From NCBI GenBank assembly GCA_009829735.1, contig CM020619.1, forward strand, positions 1,990,590-2,054,589: DNA of 64,000 nt. The letters are read 5' to 3'. The notes beneath the pieces were generated by a model. That model was not told where the DNA came from. It did not search any database and saw only the letters and a program-made list of their open reading frames with translations. The stretch is from Pyropia yezoensis. Its lineage: Eukaryota; Rhodophyta; Bangiophyceae; Bangiales; Bangiaceae. The position numbers and the translations under genes are program-made. Below, piece after piece: positions 1 to 10,300 of this stretch. Every line of letters starts with the position of its first letter. Position 1 is the first letter of the stretch.

Positions 1-2265
1 CCAGAAGCAGCAGCAAATTCGCCGGGACCTGCCACCCCCCCGCCGGTAGCGGCCGCCCCCCACCGGTAGCGCCCGCCCCCCCGCCAGTGTGAGCCGCCCC
101 CCAAGGGTAGCTGCCGCCCCCCTGGTACCAACAGACCCCCCCGCCGGTATCAGCCGCCCCCGCACAGGTAGTGGCCGCCCCCCACCAGTACCGGCCTAAC
201 CGCCGCCGGTACCTGCCGCCCCAACGGCCGCGGCAGCAGCCCCACAGCCGGTACCAGCAGCCCCCCCGCCGGGAGCGGAAGCCCCCCACCGGTACCAGCC
301 GCACCCCCGCCGGTACCTGCCGCCCCAACGGCCGCAGCAGCAGCCCCATAGCCGGTACCAGCAGCCCCCCCGCCGGGAGCGGAAGCCCCCCACCGGTACC
401 AGCCGCCCCCCCGCCGGTACCTGCAGACCCAACGGCCGCAGCAGCAGCCCCACAGCCGATAGCAGCCGCCCCCCCACCGGTAGCAGCCGCCCCCCCGCCG
501 GTCGCGGCCGCCCCCCACCGGTAGCGGCCGCCCCCACAGTGGTAGCGGCCGCTCCCCACCAGTAGCAGCCGCTCCCCCGCCGGCCACGGCCGCCCCCGAA
601 CCGGTAACAGCCGCCCCCCCCCCGATACCAGCCGCCCCCCACAGGTAGCGGCCGCTCACCCGCCGGTAGCAGCCGCCCCCCCACCGGTAGCAGCCGCCCC
701 CTCACCGGTAGCAGCCGCCCCCCCGCCGATCGCGGCCGCCCTCCAGCGGTAGCGGCCGCGCCCCACCGGCCGCGGCCGCCCCTCACCGGTAGCGGCCGCC
801 CTCCCGCGGGAAGCAGCCGCCCCCCACCAGTAGCAGACGCCCCCCCGCGTGTTGCGGCCGCCCCTCACCGGTCGCGGCCGCTCCCCCGCCAGTACGAGCT
901 GCCTCCCACCTGGAGCAGCCGCCCCCTCGCCGGTACCTGCCGCCCCCCACATGGAGCGCCCGCCCCTCCGCCGGAAACAGCCGCCCCCCACCGGTAGAAC
1001 CCGCCCCCCCGGCCACAGAAGCCGCGCTCTATCGGTAGCGGCCGCCCCCCCGCCGGCCGCGGCCGCCCCCAACCGGTACCAGCCGCCCCCCCGACGGTCG
1101 CGGCTGCCCCCTACCGGTAGCAGTCGCCTCCCCGCCGGTAGCGGCCGCCCCCCACAGGTAGCGGGCGCCCCCTTGCCGGTAGTAGCCGCCCCCCCACTGG
1201 TTGCAGCCGCCCACCCGCCGGCCGCGGCCGCCCCCCACCGGTAGCGGCCGCCCGCCAGCCGGTAGCAGCCACCCCCCCACCGGTAGCGGCCGCGCTTTCG
1301 CCGGTCGCTGCCGCCCCCCACAAGTATCAGTCACCCCCCCGCCGGCCGCGGCCGCCCCCCACCGGTAGCAGCCGCGCCCCCGTCCACAGCAGCCGCCCGC
1401 CAGCCGGTAGCAGCCGCCCCCCCACCGGTACCAGTCACCCCCCCGGCGGCCGCGGCCGCCCCCCACCGGTAGCAGCCGCGCCCCCGTCCACAGCAGCCGC
1501 CCGCAAGCCGGTAGCAGCCGCCCCCTTGCCGGTAGTAGCCGCCCCCCCACTGGTTGCAGCCGCCCCCCCGCCGGCCGCGGCCGCCCCCCACCGGTAGCGG
1601 CCGCCCGCCAGCCGGTAGCAGCCGCCCCCCCACCGGTAGCGGCCGCCCCTTCGCCGGTTGCTGCCGCCCCCCACAAGTATCAGTCACCCCCCCGCCGGCC
1701 GCGGCCGCCCCGCACCGGTAGCGGCCGCCCCTTCGCCGGTCGCTGCCGCCCCCCACAAGTATCAGTCACCCCCCCGCCGGCCGCGGCCGCCCCGCACCGG
1801 TACCAGCCGCGCCCCCGTCCGCAGCAGCCGCCCGCCAGCCGGTAGAAGCCGCCCCCCCACCGGTAGCAGCCGCCCCTTCGCCGGTCGCTGCCGCCTCCCA
1901 CAAGTAGCAGTCACCCCCCCGCCGGCCGCGGCCGCCCCGCACCGGTACCAGCCGCGCCCCCGTCCGCAGCAGCCGCCCGCCAGCCGGTAGCAGCCGCCCC
2001 CCCACCGGTAGCGGCCGCCCCCCCGCCGGTAGCGGCCGCCCCCCACATGTAGTAGCCGCCCCCCCGCCTGTACCAGCCCCCCCCCACCTGTAGCAGCTGC
2101 CCACCCGCCGGTACCAGCCGCCCCCGACCGGTAGCAGCCGCCCCCCCATCCGCAGCAGCCGCCCCCTAGCTGGTACCAGCCGCCCCCCCACCGGTAGCGT
2201 CGCCGCCCCGGCTGCAGCGGCCGGCGGCAGGCCGCAGCCTGGCGCGTGGTGGCCAGGGTACGCCC
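1..2265. repeat. GC-rich heptad-like minisatellite, truncated by window start
   Basis: The stretch is built from degenerate units of about 21 bp containing CCGGTAGC and GCCGCCCCC. On the plus strand it would read as Pro-Pro-Val-Ala-Ala-Ala-Pro type heptads. Longer blocks are copied within it: the landmark CACAAGTATCAGTCACC recurs near 1319, 1673 and 1757, and a variant lies near 1900. Open frames exist on both strands but are broken and overlap each other, as expected from a repeat whose unit is a multiple of three. It could be the tail of a Pro/Ala-rich protein starting outside the window, but nothing here proves translation. Confidence 0.85.
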
Positions 2266-3702
2266 GCCCGCGTCCCATTTTTTGGCGCCTGCCCCAGCCC
2301 CTTTGGCTGGCCCTCTACCTCCGTGCTGCAGTAGACACCATCCCCCTGCATGCCTGAGTCATCCCCCGTGGCCTCTCGCCACTTCCGGCATCTCCCATGG
2401 CCGTAGCGGTCTATCGTCGGCCGTAGCTGCGCCTTCCAGACGCGTCAATTTCCAAGTATGACGAACTTGCAGGGTGATAGAGACGAATCCACAGGCTGCG
2501 GGCCTCGCGCGAGCGAACTTGCAGTCTGCAAGTTCAAAGGAGTATTAACTTAATGCGGGGAATGGGAATGGACAACGGCACCATCACCAGATTCCGGGAC
2601 AAGCTCTTGCTGGGGCGACCCGCCCGCCACCCTGCCCATGGCGTGCAGCGCGGCACCGTCCTCCAGCACATGCCCGTCCACAGGAGGGCGCCCGTCACCG
2701 CCCGGCACATCAACCCGCCCCCCTTCACGGCCAAGGTCCGCAGTGGTGGGCACGTCAGCAACGGGGGCGACCGGGGAGACACGACCGGGAAGGGGGGGGA
2801 AATCAGAGAGGTCCATTCCGAGCAGTGCGGCCGACAACGGCAGCACAACAGCGCAACAAGTTGGCAGTCACGCTCGAGGAAGAAACGGGGTTGCCCTGGA
2901 AGGACTAACACCCCCAGGGAGCACAGGACCCACGCACGAGGGCACCCGTCGCAACCCAACACACGCGGACATGCCAGCCTGCGGGAAGAACAGCACCCAG
3001 GGCAGGGCGCCCACGCGGTACACAGCGACAGGAAGACACCCAGCACTCGAGGAGGTACAGACCGTACAGAGGAAGCTACCATGTGGGAATATAGGTCTGT
3101 ATCTTCCTACCGACCCCGTCTGGCACCGTCCAAGCCCGGCGCGCCCATCTGTGTACGGGGCCTCGCCCCTCACTCCCACTCCCAGCAGCGCGCGGTGGAG
3201 CCGCTCGTCCGCCACGACAGTCGGTCGACTTGCCGCGTGGAACGATCGTACCTGCGCACCGAGCACCACAAGTCCCTTGTGGACTTGACCACCCTCGTCA
3301 ATCACACTCACAGCGGGGACAAGGACAGTGGCGGCGACGGGTTTCCATCACCAGCCGCCTCCAGCGCCGCAAGACGGGCGGGTATCAATGAAACATTGAA
3401 GGTGTACATGCATCGCCAACTGGAAGGATGACGTCGCCGCAGGATGATTCAGTTCATCATCGAAGCTCGGCCTGGGAACAGTACATGCGGTCGCGCAAGT
3501 TTACATACATACCTGGGCTAACGTCCGTTACAGAGACACACTCTTCATTACTGTACATACATACACACTGGCGAATGGTCTTGCCCCTTCCGCTCCTGTC
3601 CCCGCCACCCCCACTAGCCATTTGGCAACTCCTCAGGAACCTCACGTAACCCATTCACCCACATCCCCATAGATTGAGACACAGCAACAGACCGCCGCTG
3701 TC
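2266..3702. other. No supported gene
   Basis: Several frames of 180-290 codons are open on both strands between about 2530 and 3430. None has a recognisable domain, and they overlap each other in antisense. The block 3440-3660 is less GC-rich and may be the 3' flank of the minus-strand gene that ends at 3703. Confidence 0.5.
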
Positions 3703-4968
3703 CTATCCCTCCCCCTCTCCCGGATGCGGCGACGCGTGGCTCCATCCCAGCCGTCGCCGCTCCGCCGCCAACCCCCTGACCGCATCGGCACGCAGATCCG
3801 CCACCACCCCGTAATGGTCGCTCGGGAACACCCCCTCCCCGTCGGGCCAGTCACACACCACCCGCGACCGGACGACTGCTCCACGCCCATCGGCGGCGGG
3901 CGGCGCCACACACACGTAATCCAGCCGCCGGTCCGGCTCAGCTTCTAGTGCCGCCGCCGGGTTCGCCGACGGCACGTACGTCTCGCCGCCGTCGGTTGCG
4001 GCGGCGGCCGCCACCGCCGGCGCAGACCGCCGAGCAGCCTCCCACGCATCGGTCCACGCGGTGGACGCGCCGCCAATGGTCGCGTGGCCACGAAGGAAGC
4101 AGAGTTCCGTCGAGGGCGGCTCGGCGTTGAAGTCGCCGAGGAGGACCGACGGGAAGGGCCGGTGTGGGCCCCCGCCAGTGGAGGTGACGGCGGCAGCGGC
4201 GGCGGCAGCCGCCGCCCGACCTCGCGCAAGCGCAAACGCGTCGAGCGCCACCACCTGCGCCTGCCGCACCGGGCTGTCGTGGAGCCGCCAGTTGAGGTGA
4301 GCAGTCGTCACAGCGAGAGTGCCAGCGGAGGTGGCGACCACTGCAGACACGGCCGCCCGGCGCTCGGGAGGACGGGACACCACCGGTGGGACCTCGCGGG
4401 CGGGCGAGGTGGCTACCCCATTGGCGGGCACGCCAGTGAGAGGCACAGCCTTGTCCCCCTTACTGCTCGTCCCGCGCTCCTCCCAGTCGCCAGCGGTGGA
4501 CGGCAGGGTCAGGCGTTCAGCATCGAGGATGGGGTGCCGGGACGCAATCGCGTTGCCAATCACCTGCGACGGGTCGCCCCAAAAAGAGCTCGCCGCCCCA
4601 TAGGCCACTGCTGCAAAGCCGAGGCCGTCCAGCAGCTCGTGGCTCTGGTCGTAGGGTGCCGGGGGGGGCAGCGACGCACCGCCGCCGTCAATGTTGCCGC
4701 CTCCACCACCACCGCCATCACCAGTAGCTTCCTCCTGCCCCCCAGAGTGAACTGCCATTGACGGCCCATCTGCATCCAGCTGAGTAACTGAGCACGCCGG
4801 CAGCGACGCGTCCCGGAGGACCTCTTGAAGTGCAAGCACATCAGGTCGAACTGCAGCAATCCATCGCCGCAGACCCGCCAGGCGAGCGGCGTAGGTAGGA
4901 CCCCCAGCAGTATACCAGACGTTAATAGTCATAAAGCGGAGGACGCGGGGCACACAGGGGGCCTCCAT
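3703..4968 (-). CDS. Endonuclease/exonuclease/phosphatase (EEP) superfamily hydrolase
   Basis: A 421-residue single-exon protein with the full set of EEP signature motifs in order. N16 lies in TINVWY, Q48-E49 in LALQEV, H224 in AHLNW, D279 and N281 in LLGDFNAE, D350 in RRLDYV, and D384-H385 in FPSDHYG. These are the metal-binding and catalytic positions of DNase I-like phosphodiesterases and phosphatases, so the enzyme should be active. The substrate cannot be told: the family includes nucleases, sphingomyelinases, inositol phosphatases and deadenylases. Low-complexity Gly and Ala inserts (about 80-100, 250-262 and 315-325) lengthen it compared with the usual 250-300 residues, which is common in this GC-rich genome. 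No signal peptide is obvious. The start is the first ATG of the frame, eight codons before the first conserved strand. It is divergent to the gene at 6032. Confidence 0.85.
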   Translation of the reverse strand: MEAPCVPRVLRFMTINVWYTAGGPTYAARLAGLRRWIAAVRPDVLALQEVLRDASLPACSVTQLDADGPSMAVHSGGQEEATGDGGGGGGGNIDGGGASLPPPAPYDQSHELLDGLGFAAVAYGAASSFWGDPSQVIGNAIASRHPILDAERLTLPSTAGDWEERGTSSKGDKAVPLTGVPANGVATSPAREVPPVVSRPPERRAAVSAVVATSAGTLAVTTAHLNWRLHDSPVRQAQVVALDAFALARGRAAAAAAAAAVTSTGGGPHRPFPSVLLGDFNAEPPSTELCFLRGHATIGGASTAWTDAWEAARRSAPAVAAAAATDGGETYVPSANPAAALEAEPDRRLDYVCVAPPAADGRGAVVRSRVVCDWPDGEGVFPSDHYGVVADLRADAVRGLAAERRRLGWSHASPHPGEGEG

Positions 4969-6031
4969 CGTATGAAGAGTGAAGGGAGGTGCGGAGGAGG
5001 AGCGGCTGAGAGGTGGGCGAATGGGGTCGAGCGAAGCACATGGGATGACACATTATCTGGAACTACCTGGGATCGGCCAATAGAGAGCGCTCTCAGTTGG
5101 TTGCAAGTGCCCGCTCCGGCCCGCTTGAAATGTGAAGTGTGAGCTGGGCTCCGCCAGGAGAAGCCCCACCAATGTCAAGTGTGAGATTGGCTCACTGGTG
5201 GGGAAGTCCGATGAGTTTGAAGTGTGATTGCGATGTAGCGAATAGTGTGATTTTGGTTGGATAAAAGGGGGACCGTCGCGCTCGCCCGGCCGTCCGATGG
5301 GGGTCTCGGCAGTCTTCTTCGTCATATTCACGATATCTCACTGTGAATAACTGACTGTCACTATCTGGTCAGCTGACAGTCGGATTAGCTGACAGTCAGA
5401 CTAGCAGTAACGTTTCGAAGTTGCTCATGTCTTTCCGTTTGTCAGTTTCTTTCGGCGTCAGACCGACTGCAGAGCCCCACTCGCTTGGTCACACTGGCCG
5501 TCACATTGGGCTTTGCTGTGGGCATGTTTGCTCTCCCTCGTGCGGTCGTGCAGGTTGTGCCTGCAGCGGCGGGCGGCGCCAAGGCCCCGCCTTCTCCCTC
5601 TTGTCGATGAGGGGCCGCAAAAGGCGGCTACCGCTACCGGCGGAGCTGCTGGCGGCGCGTGGCGATTGCGTCGCGGGCAGGTGGGGGCGAGACGAGGCCA
5701 GGGGGTGACTGGCTTGGGCGCCGCTGCCGAGGCATGCCTCTCTGGGGCGCTCCTTGGCCGGCGCCGCTTCTGGGCTGCCTCCCCTAGGGGGCGGCGGCTG
5801 CTCACCACGACTCCCAGGTTCGGGGCGTGCGCTGGCGCGGCTCGCCACCGCCGGGGCTCCCTACCTGTCGCGTCGCGTGCGCGGCCTTTATCTCTTCTCT
5901 TCGGCGGATATCTATGAGCGTGTGCCCCTGCGACGCATCCCCCGCCGCCGCCCCACATTCTCCGCTTCCCCCTCCTCCCGGTCGCCGTCCGTGTCGCTGC
6001 TCCGTTTGGACTGCGGGTCCCGCGCGGCGCC
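4969..6031. promoter_or_regulatory. Divergent intergenic region with GTGTGA motifs, a hairpin and a TATA-like box
   Basis: This lies between two divergently transcribed genes. Between about 5130 and 5250 the hexamer GTGTGA occurs four times, three of them preceded by (T)GAA or TCAA. CCCCACCA near 5166 pairs with TGGTGGGG near 5200, which could form a hairpin around one of these motifs. A TATA-like GGATAAAAGG lies near 5260 and points to the plus strand. At about 5350-5400 there are repeated and inverted copies of CTGACAGTC. The rest (5420-6030) is very GC-rich and is probably 5' leader. The functions are inferred from position only. Confidence 0.35.
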
Positions 6032-6784
6032 ATGGGGCTTCCGTGGGACTCGTCGCCCCGGTCCCCCCGGTCCGTAATGGGGCTGTACGGGGCGGCCGAC
6101 TCGTCCGACACGGAGGACGGGGGGTGTGACTCGCCGCTCGCGCACCCCGCCATTGGGTGGCTCCATACCATGGCGGACGTCTACAACGATGGCAACGTGC
6201 GCAAGACTGTGCGGGCGCTCCTTGAGTACGCGTCGGCGCAGTGGGACATGGAGGCTGTCCTCACGCGCCCGTCGTCGGCGTCGGGCGGCGCCGCGGCCGC
6301 GACCGACACGGACCTAGCGGCCTTTGACGGGGTCATCAGCACGGCCCACGGGGACTGGCTGTCCCGCATGGCCGTGCGGTACGGCCTGCCGTCGGGTGCC
6401 GCGGCGCTGCTGAGGCTGCTGGCGTACGGGGCCAAGTGTGAGGACCGGGCGGGCGAGATTTTCGGCATGGTCTGGCTCCGCCCTACCACCCTGACCGTGA
6501 TGGGCGATGTTGGGATGTACAAGGGCCTCCTCACGGCCGAGCCGTTGAGCTTTCGGCTGTCGCCCAAGGCGCTCTACTGTCATGTGGATGGGCCGCGCGG
6601 GGAGTCGCGCGTCGGGCAGGTAATCTCGGGCTCCCGCTGGGTTGTCTTCACGGCCAGGGAGGTGTGGACGGCCGGCTGGGCGCTTGCCCTGTCGGCCCGC
6701 ACTCAGCTGATGCAGTGGATGGCCAACGGGAGTGGCTTTTACACGGACTTACTGTTCAAGCGGGCGGACCGGTACACGTACTAG
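6032..6784 (+). CDS. Unrecognised protein, 250 residues
   Basis: I do not recognise the family. The frame is open for 250 codons and has a protein-like composition: acidic patches near the N-terminus, an Ala-rich stretch at about 95-105, and several aromatic segments in the C-terminal half. It is not low-complexity like the shadows around it. No clear membrane segment or signal peptide is seen. ATGs at 6032, 6077 and 6170 are all possible starts; 6032 is used because it gives the longest frame. No Cys/His cluster or nucleotide-binding motif is visible. It lies alone between the divergent promoter region and the starch synthase, which is transcribed towards it. Confidence 0.5.
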   Translation: MGLPWDSSPRSPRSVMGLYGAADSSDTEDGGCDSPLAHPAIGWLHTMADVYNDGNVRKTVRALLEYASAQWDMEAVLTRPSSASGGAAAATDTDLAAFDGVISTAHGDWLSRMAVRYGLPSGAAALLRLLAYGAKCEDRAGEIFGMVWLRPTTLTVMGDVGMYKGLLTAEPLSFRLSPKALYCHVDGPRGESRVGQVISGSRWVVFTAREVWTAGWALALSARTQLMQWMANGSGFYTDLLFKRADRYTY

Positions 6785-7329
6785 GTGCGCGTTCCATGCC
6801 ACCGCATGGCTGTCGCCGCACACACTCGCCCCCCCCCGCGCTTCACGTGGAGCTGCTGCTGCGCGGGCACCTGCGGTCCTGGGGGTTGCCATCAAGGCTC
6901 TTGGCTGCCGTTTGGGTGGCTCGTCACTGGTGTTCTTGGCGCTCGGCGATGCTGTCTACCCAACAGGACGGCCACATGTCCGAGAACAGACGGGCAACGT
7001 GGGGTCCCTTGGTTCTGCGTGATCACGCGCGACGGCCCGAGCACCACCGACGCGGCAGTCTGAGGACGCGAGGCGAGGAGCAAAGCCGGACCGGTAACGA
7101 CGGCTGATGCACAAGCATGCCGTAGCAGCCATGAGTCACGCCACTCCCCGAGCCATCATGAGGCGAATTTAATGTCCGGTCGCAGAGTAGCAAGCATACA
7201 CAGGCAAATAGAAAAACAAAACAACCCTAGACCCACACACGGCCCCCATCAAGCAACAACGAGGACAGAAGAAAAAACGGAGAAGAAGAAACGTGCGGGG
7301 GGGCTCTCCACATCGACCAGTAGCCCACA
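6785..7329. other. Intergenic, tail-to-tail gene ends
   Basis: 3' flanks of the plus-strand gene ending at 6784 and the minus-strand starch synthase ending at 7330. The stretch 7180-7290 is A-rich on the plus strand, hence T-rich for the minus-strand transcript. No gene or repeat is seen. Confidence 0.5.
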
Positions 7330-10300
7330 TCAAGATACCGAGAGGAGATTGTTGGTGAAAGCGCCCTCCCCTCTCGTGGGCAAGTCCTTGGCCAGCCCCC
7401 ACTTTCCGTCCACTTTGAACTTGAACTCGTAATCCCCAGGCGGAAGCCGCAGCCGCACCATGTGCTTCTCCACGGGCACACTTCCGTCGGCGGCCTCCTC
7501 CCCCCCTTCACCGTCAATCGGAGTGGGCCCGTCCGTCAGCGGCCACTCGCGAGCCCAGCCGTCCCAGGAGCCCTTGACAACCACATCCTCGCCCGCCGCC
7601 GTCCACCGCACAACGTGGACGGTGGCGGCAGGGTCCAGTGCCTCCGAGTCCTCTTCCACAACGGCATTTAAGTCCTCCCTGAAGATGGGCCGCCGCACGT
7701 AGATGCTGTTGCGCAGCCGATGGAACTCAGAGCTCCACGCCCACGCAGCATCCCGCACGTCGATGGCCGTCGTGCGGGTGGCACGACGAAGCTCGGCGAA
7801 CTCGTCCGGCTTGGAAAAGACCCGCAGCGCCCGCTTGACGGCGCCCAGGAAGTTATGATGATTGTACTCGTGGAAGAGGAAGCCGTTGCCGCTGCCCGAC
7901 TCAAGGTCCCACTCAAACACCGTATCCACGAGCCCGCCCACCGCGTGTGCAATGACGGGCGTGCCGTCGCCGGCACCCACAAAAGACTCAATTTGCCGCA
8001 GGCCAGCCGGCTCAAACAGTGACGGAACAAAGCCAAAGTCTGCCCCCGCGTCCACCAGCAAGCCGTCCGTGAAAAACTCCTCAGGCGCGGCCCAAAAGCA
8101 CCACTTGTGTCGGCGCGACAGGTCGCGCATGTGTCGCGCACACGCAGCGGCGTAAGGGTCGGCCTCGTTGGCAGGGCCGCCGACCAGGACTTGGATCTTG
8201 CCGCCAGTATGGGCAATGAGCTCGTCCACGGCGTTCAGGATGAGGTGCACACCCTTTTGGGAGGTTACTCGCCCCACAAACGCAAACAGAGGAATAGAGT
8301 GGTCCGCCGCGTTGAAGCCAAAGTACTTCTTCTGAACCATCTCCTTGGCCTGCGCGTGCGTTTTGATGTTGAGGGCCGCCAATGACGCCTCTCGCTCCTT
8401 GATCCGGATCCCGTTCGGGTAGGCAAACGGTGACTTGGCCATCGCCAGCAGGTTCTTGAGCGGGTGGCCGGCCAGCAGCTCCTTAAGATAGTTGGGCGAT
8501 ACCGTGCCCCACGTGTCGGACGTCATGAATGCACAGCGCGAAGGGTTGACAACCACCCGGGACCACCAGGGGTCTACCAGCAGATTCCTGGGCAGGCGGT
8601 GGATGACACCAAAGTCGCCCTCATGGGGGTTGGGGTAGACGCGGCCCTCGTACGCCGCATCGCCAAGGTTGTGCACCAGGTGAAAGAAGCTGGTGTTGTC
8701 AAAGTACGGTCCAAAGAATCCGTTCTTGGCATACCCCGCCGCCATACTCGGGAGCCAGTCGTTCGAAATAACGACCGACGGCACCAAGCCCGTCGCGCAG
8801 CACGCCTCAAGAGCGCCCATCGAGAACAGGACGACAGTCTGCAAGTGCTTGGCAGCGCCCCCTGGGTCAGCGTACACCTTGGGCAGAAGGTCACCCCGCT
8901 CTAAAAAGAGAAGGTTGACACCAGCCTCCTTGCCCTGGAAGATGCCTACCTCCACAACATGGGAGCCCAAGTCCACCTTGATGTTGCGCGTCCAACGAAT
9001 GTTGTCGCCTAGGTAGCCCGTCTTGTTCTTCCGATTGAGCGTGTAGTAGGGGGTGATGACGTGCACTTCCAGGCCAAGTGCAGCCAGCTCCTTCGCCAAG
9101 TCATCCACCATAACGCCAAGGCCACCGGCTGTAGAGAAACGACCCAGCTCTGGGGTGAGAAGCACGATCGGCCCAATGGCAGTGGCGTTTGCCAAGAGTG
9201 ACCGCGCCAGCGACTTCGTGTCGGGATTCGCCGCAGAAAGCGACAGCATGGCAAGAAAAGATACGAGGCGCTCACCCACAGGTGGCACAAAGTCCTTGGG
9301 TGCCACCGTCCCTTCGTACAAGACGGAGAATAGCAGCGACGACGCGCGCTGCAACCCAAGCTGCAGTACACGCCAAATCTCCGACGCTTCCAGGCCCTCG
9401 GCTGCGAGGCCACACCTGGCCTTCTCCAGCGCCGTCGCAAAAGCGGTAAGTGATGTAGCCGCCCCACGCGCGAGCTCCGACAGCACAGTGTTCTCGCGCG
9501 GGTCCTTGATATCCCCAGCGTCCTCCAGCGTCAACCGCGTGATCGACTGAGCGTAATGCTCCTCAGCCGACCCGTTGGGCTCCGCCCGCAACTCTAGCAC
9601 GGAAGAAGACATGGGCCTCAGGTGCAGTGACAGGCGGCGGAACATCAGTTCCTCCAGAGTCAAGAGGCCCTCCGTCACAAACGGTTCCTCAGCGCCGGCA
9701 ACCACGTCAAAGGCGTTGAAGAGGTCGGCACGGCGATTGATGAACTCCTCAGGCAGCGCCGACCACAGGGGCCGCAAGTCCAGGTCAACATTGACGCCTG
9801 CCTCAAATGCCTCTCCGTCGCGCCCGTCCTTGAGGTTCAGCGCCACAAGAACTATTTGATCAGTGGTGAAGCGGGCAAACGCAAACACCTGCTCCTTCAC
9901 CGACGGGTCTACGGGCACCACAACCATCTTACCAAGGCGCAGTGCCGGCAGCTGCTGCCGCATCAGCGAACGGTGAGTGTAGTGGCCACGAATCTGAGAC
10001 AGGTCAAACCCCAGCTGCGGCCCAATCTCGGCCCTCAGCCGAGCCTCCTGGTCCGCAATGGCCATCAGGTCGCTGGCGCCCACGCCGCGCACGGCAAGAC
10101 GCTTGCCCTCGTCCGTCGTTTGGCTCCGCACAAGCGACGACACGGACGAAGTGCGGCGCACGCCAGATGTGAGTGTCTTGGCCTTCGAGGCCGCCGCCGG
10201 GGCGGCCCCCCCAGTGGCTCGACTGGCCGATGCATCCCGGCCGGGAGACGACGGCGGCGCGTTGGCCGCGGCGGCGAGGTTGCCAAAGCTAGGCTTCCGA

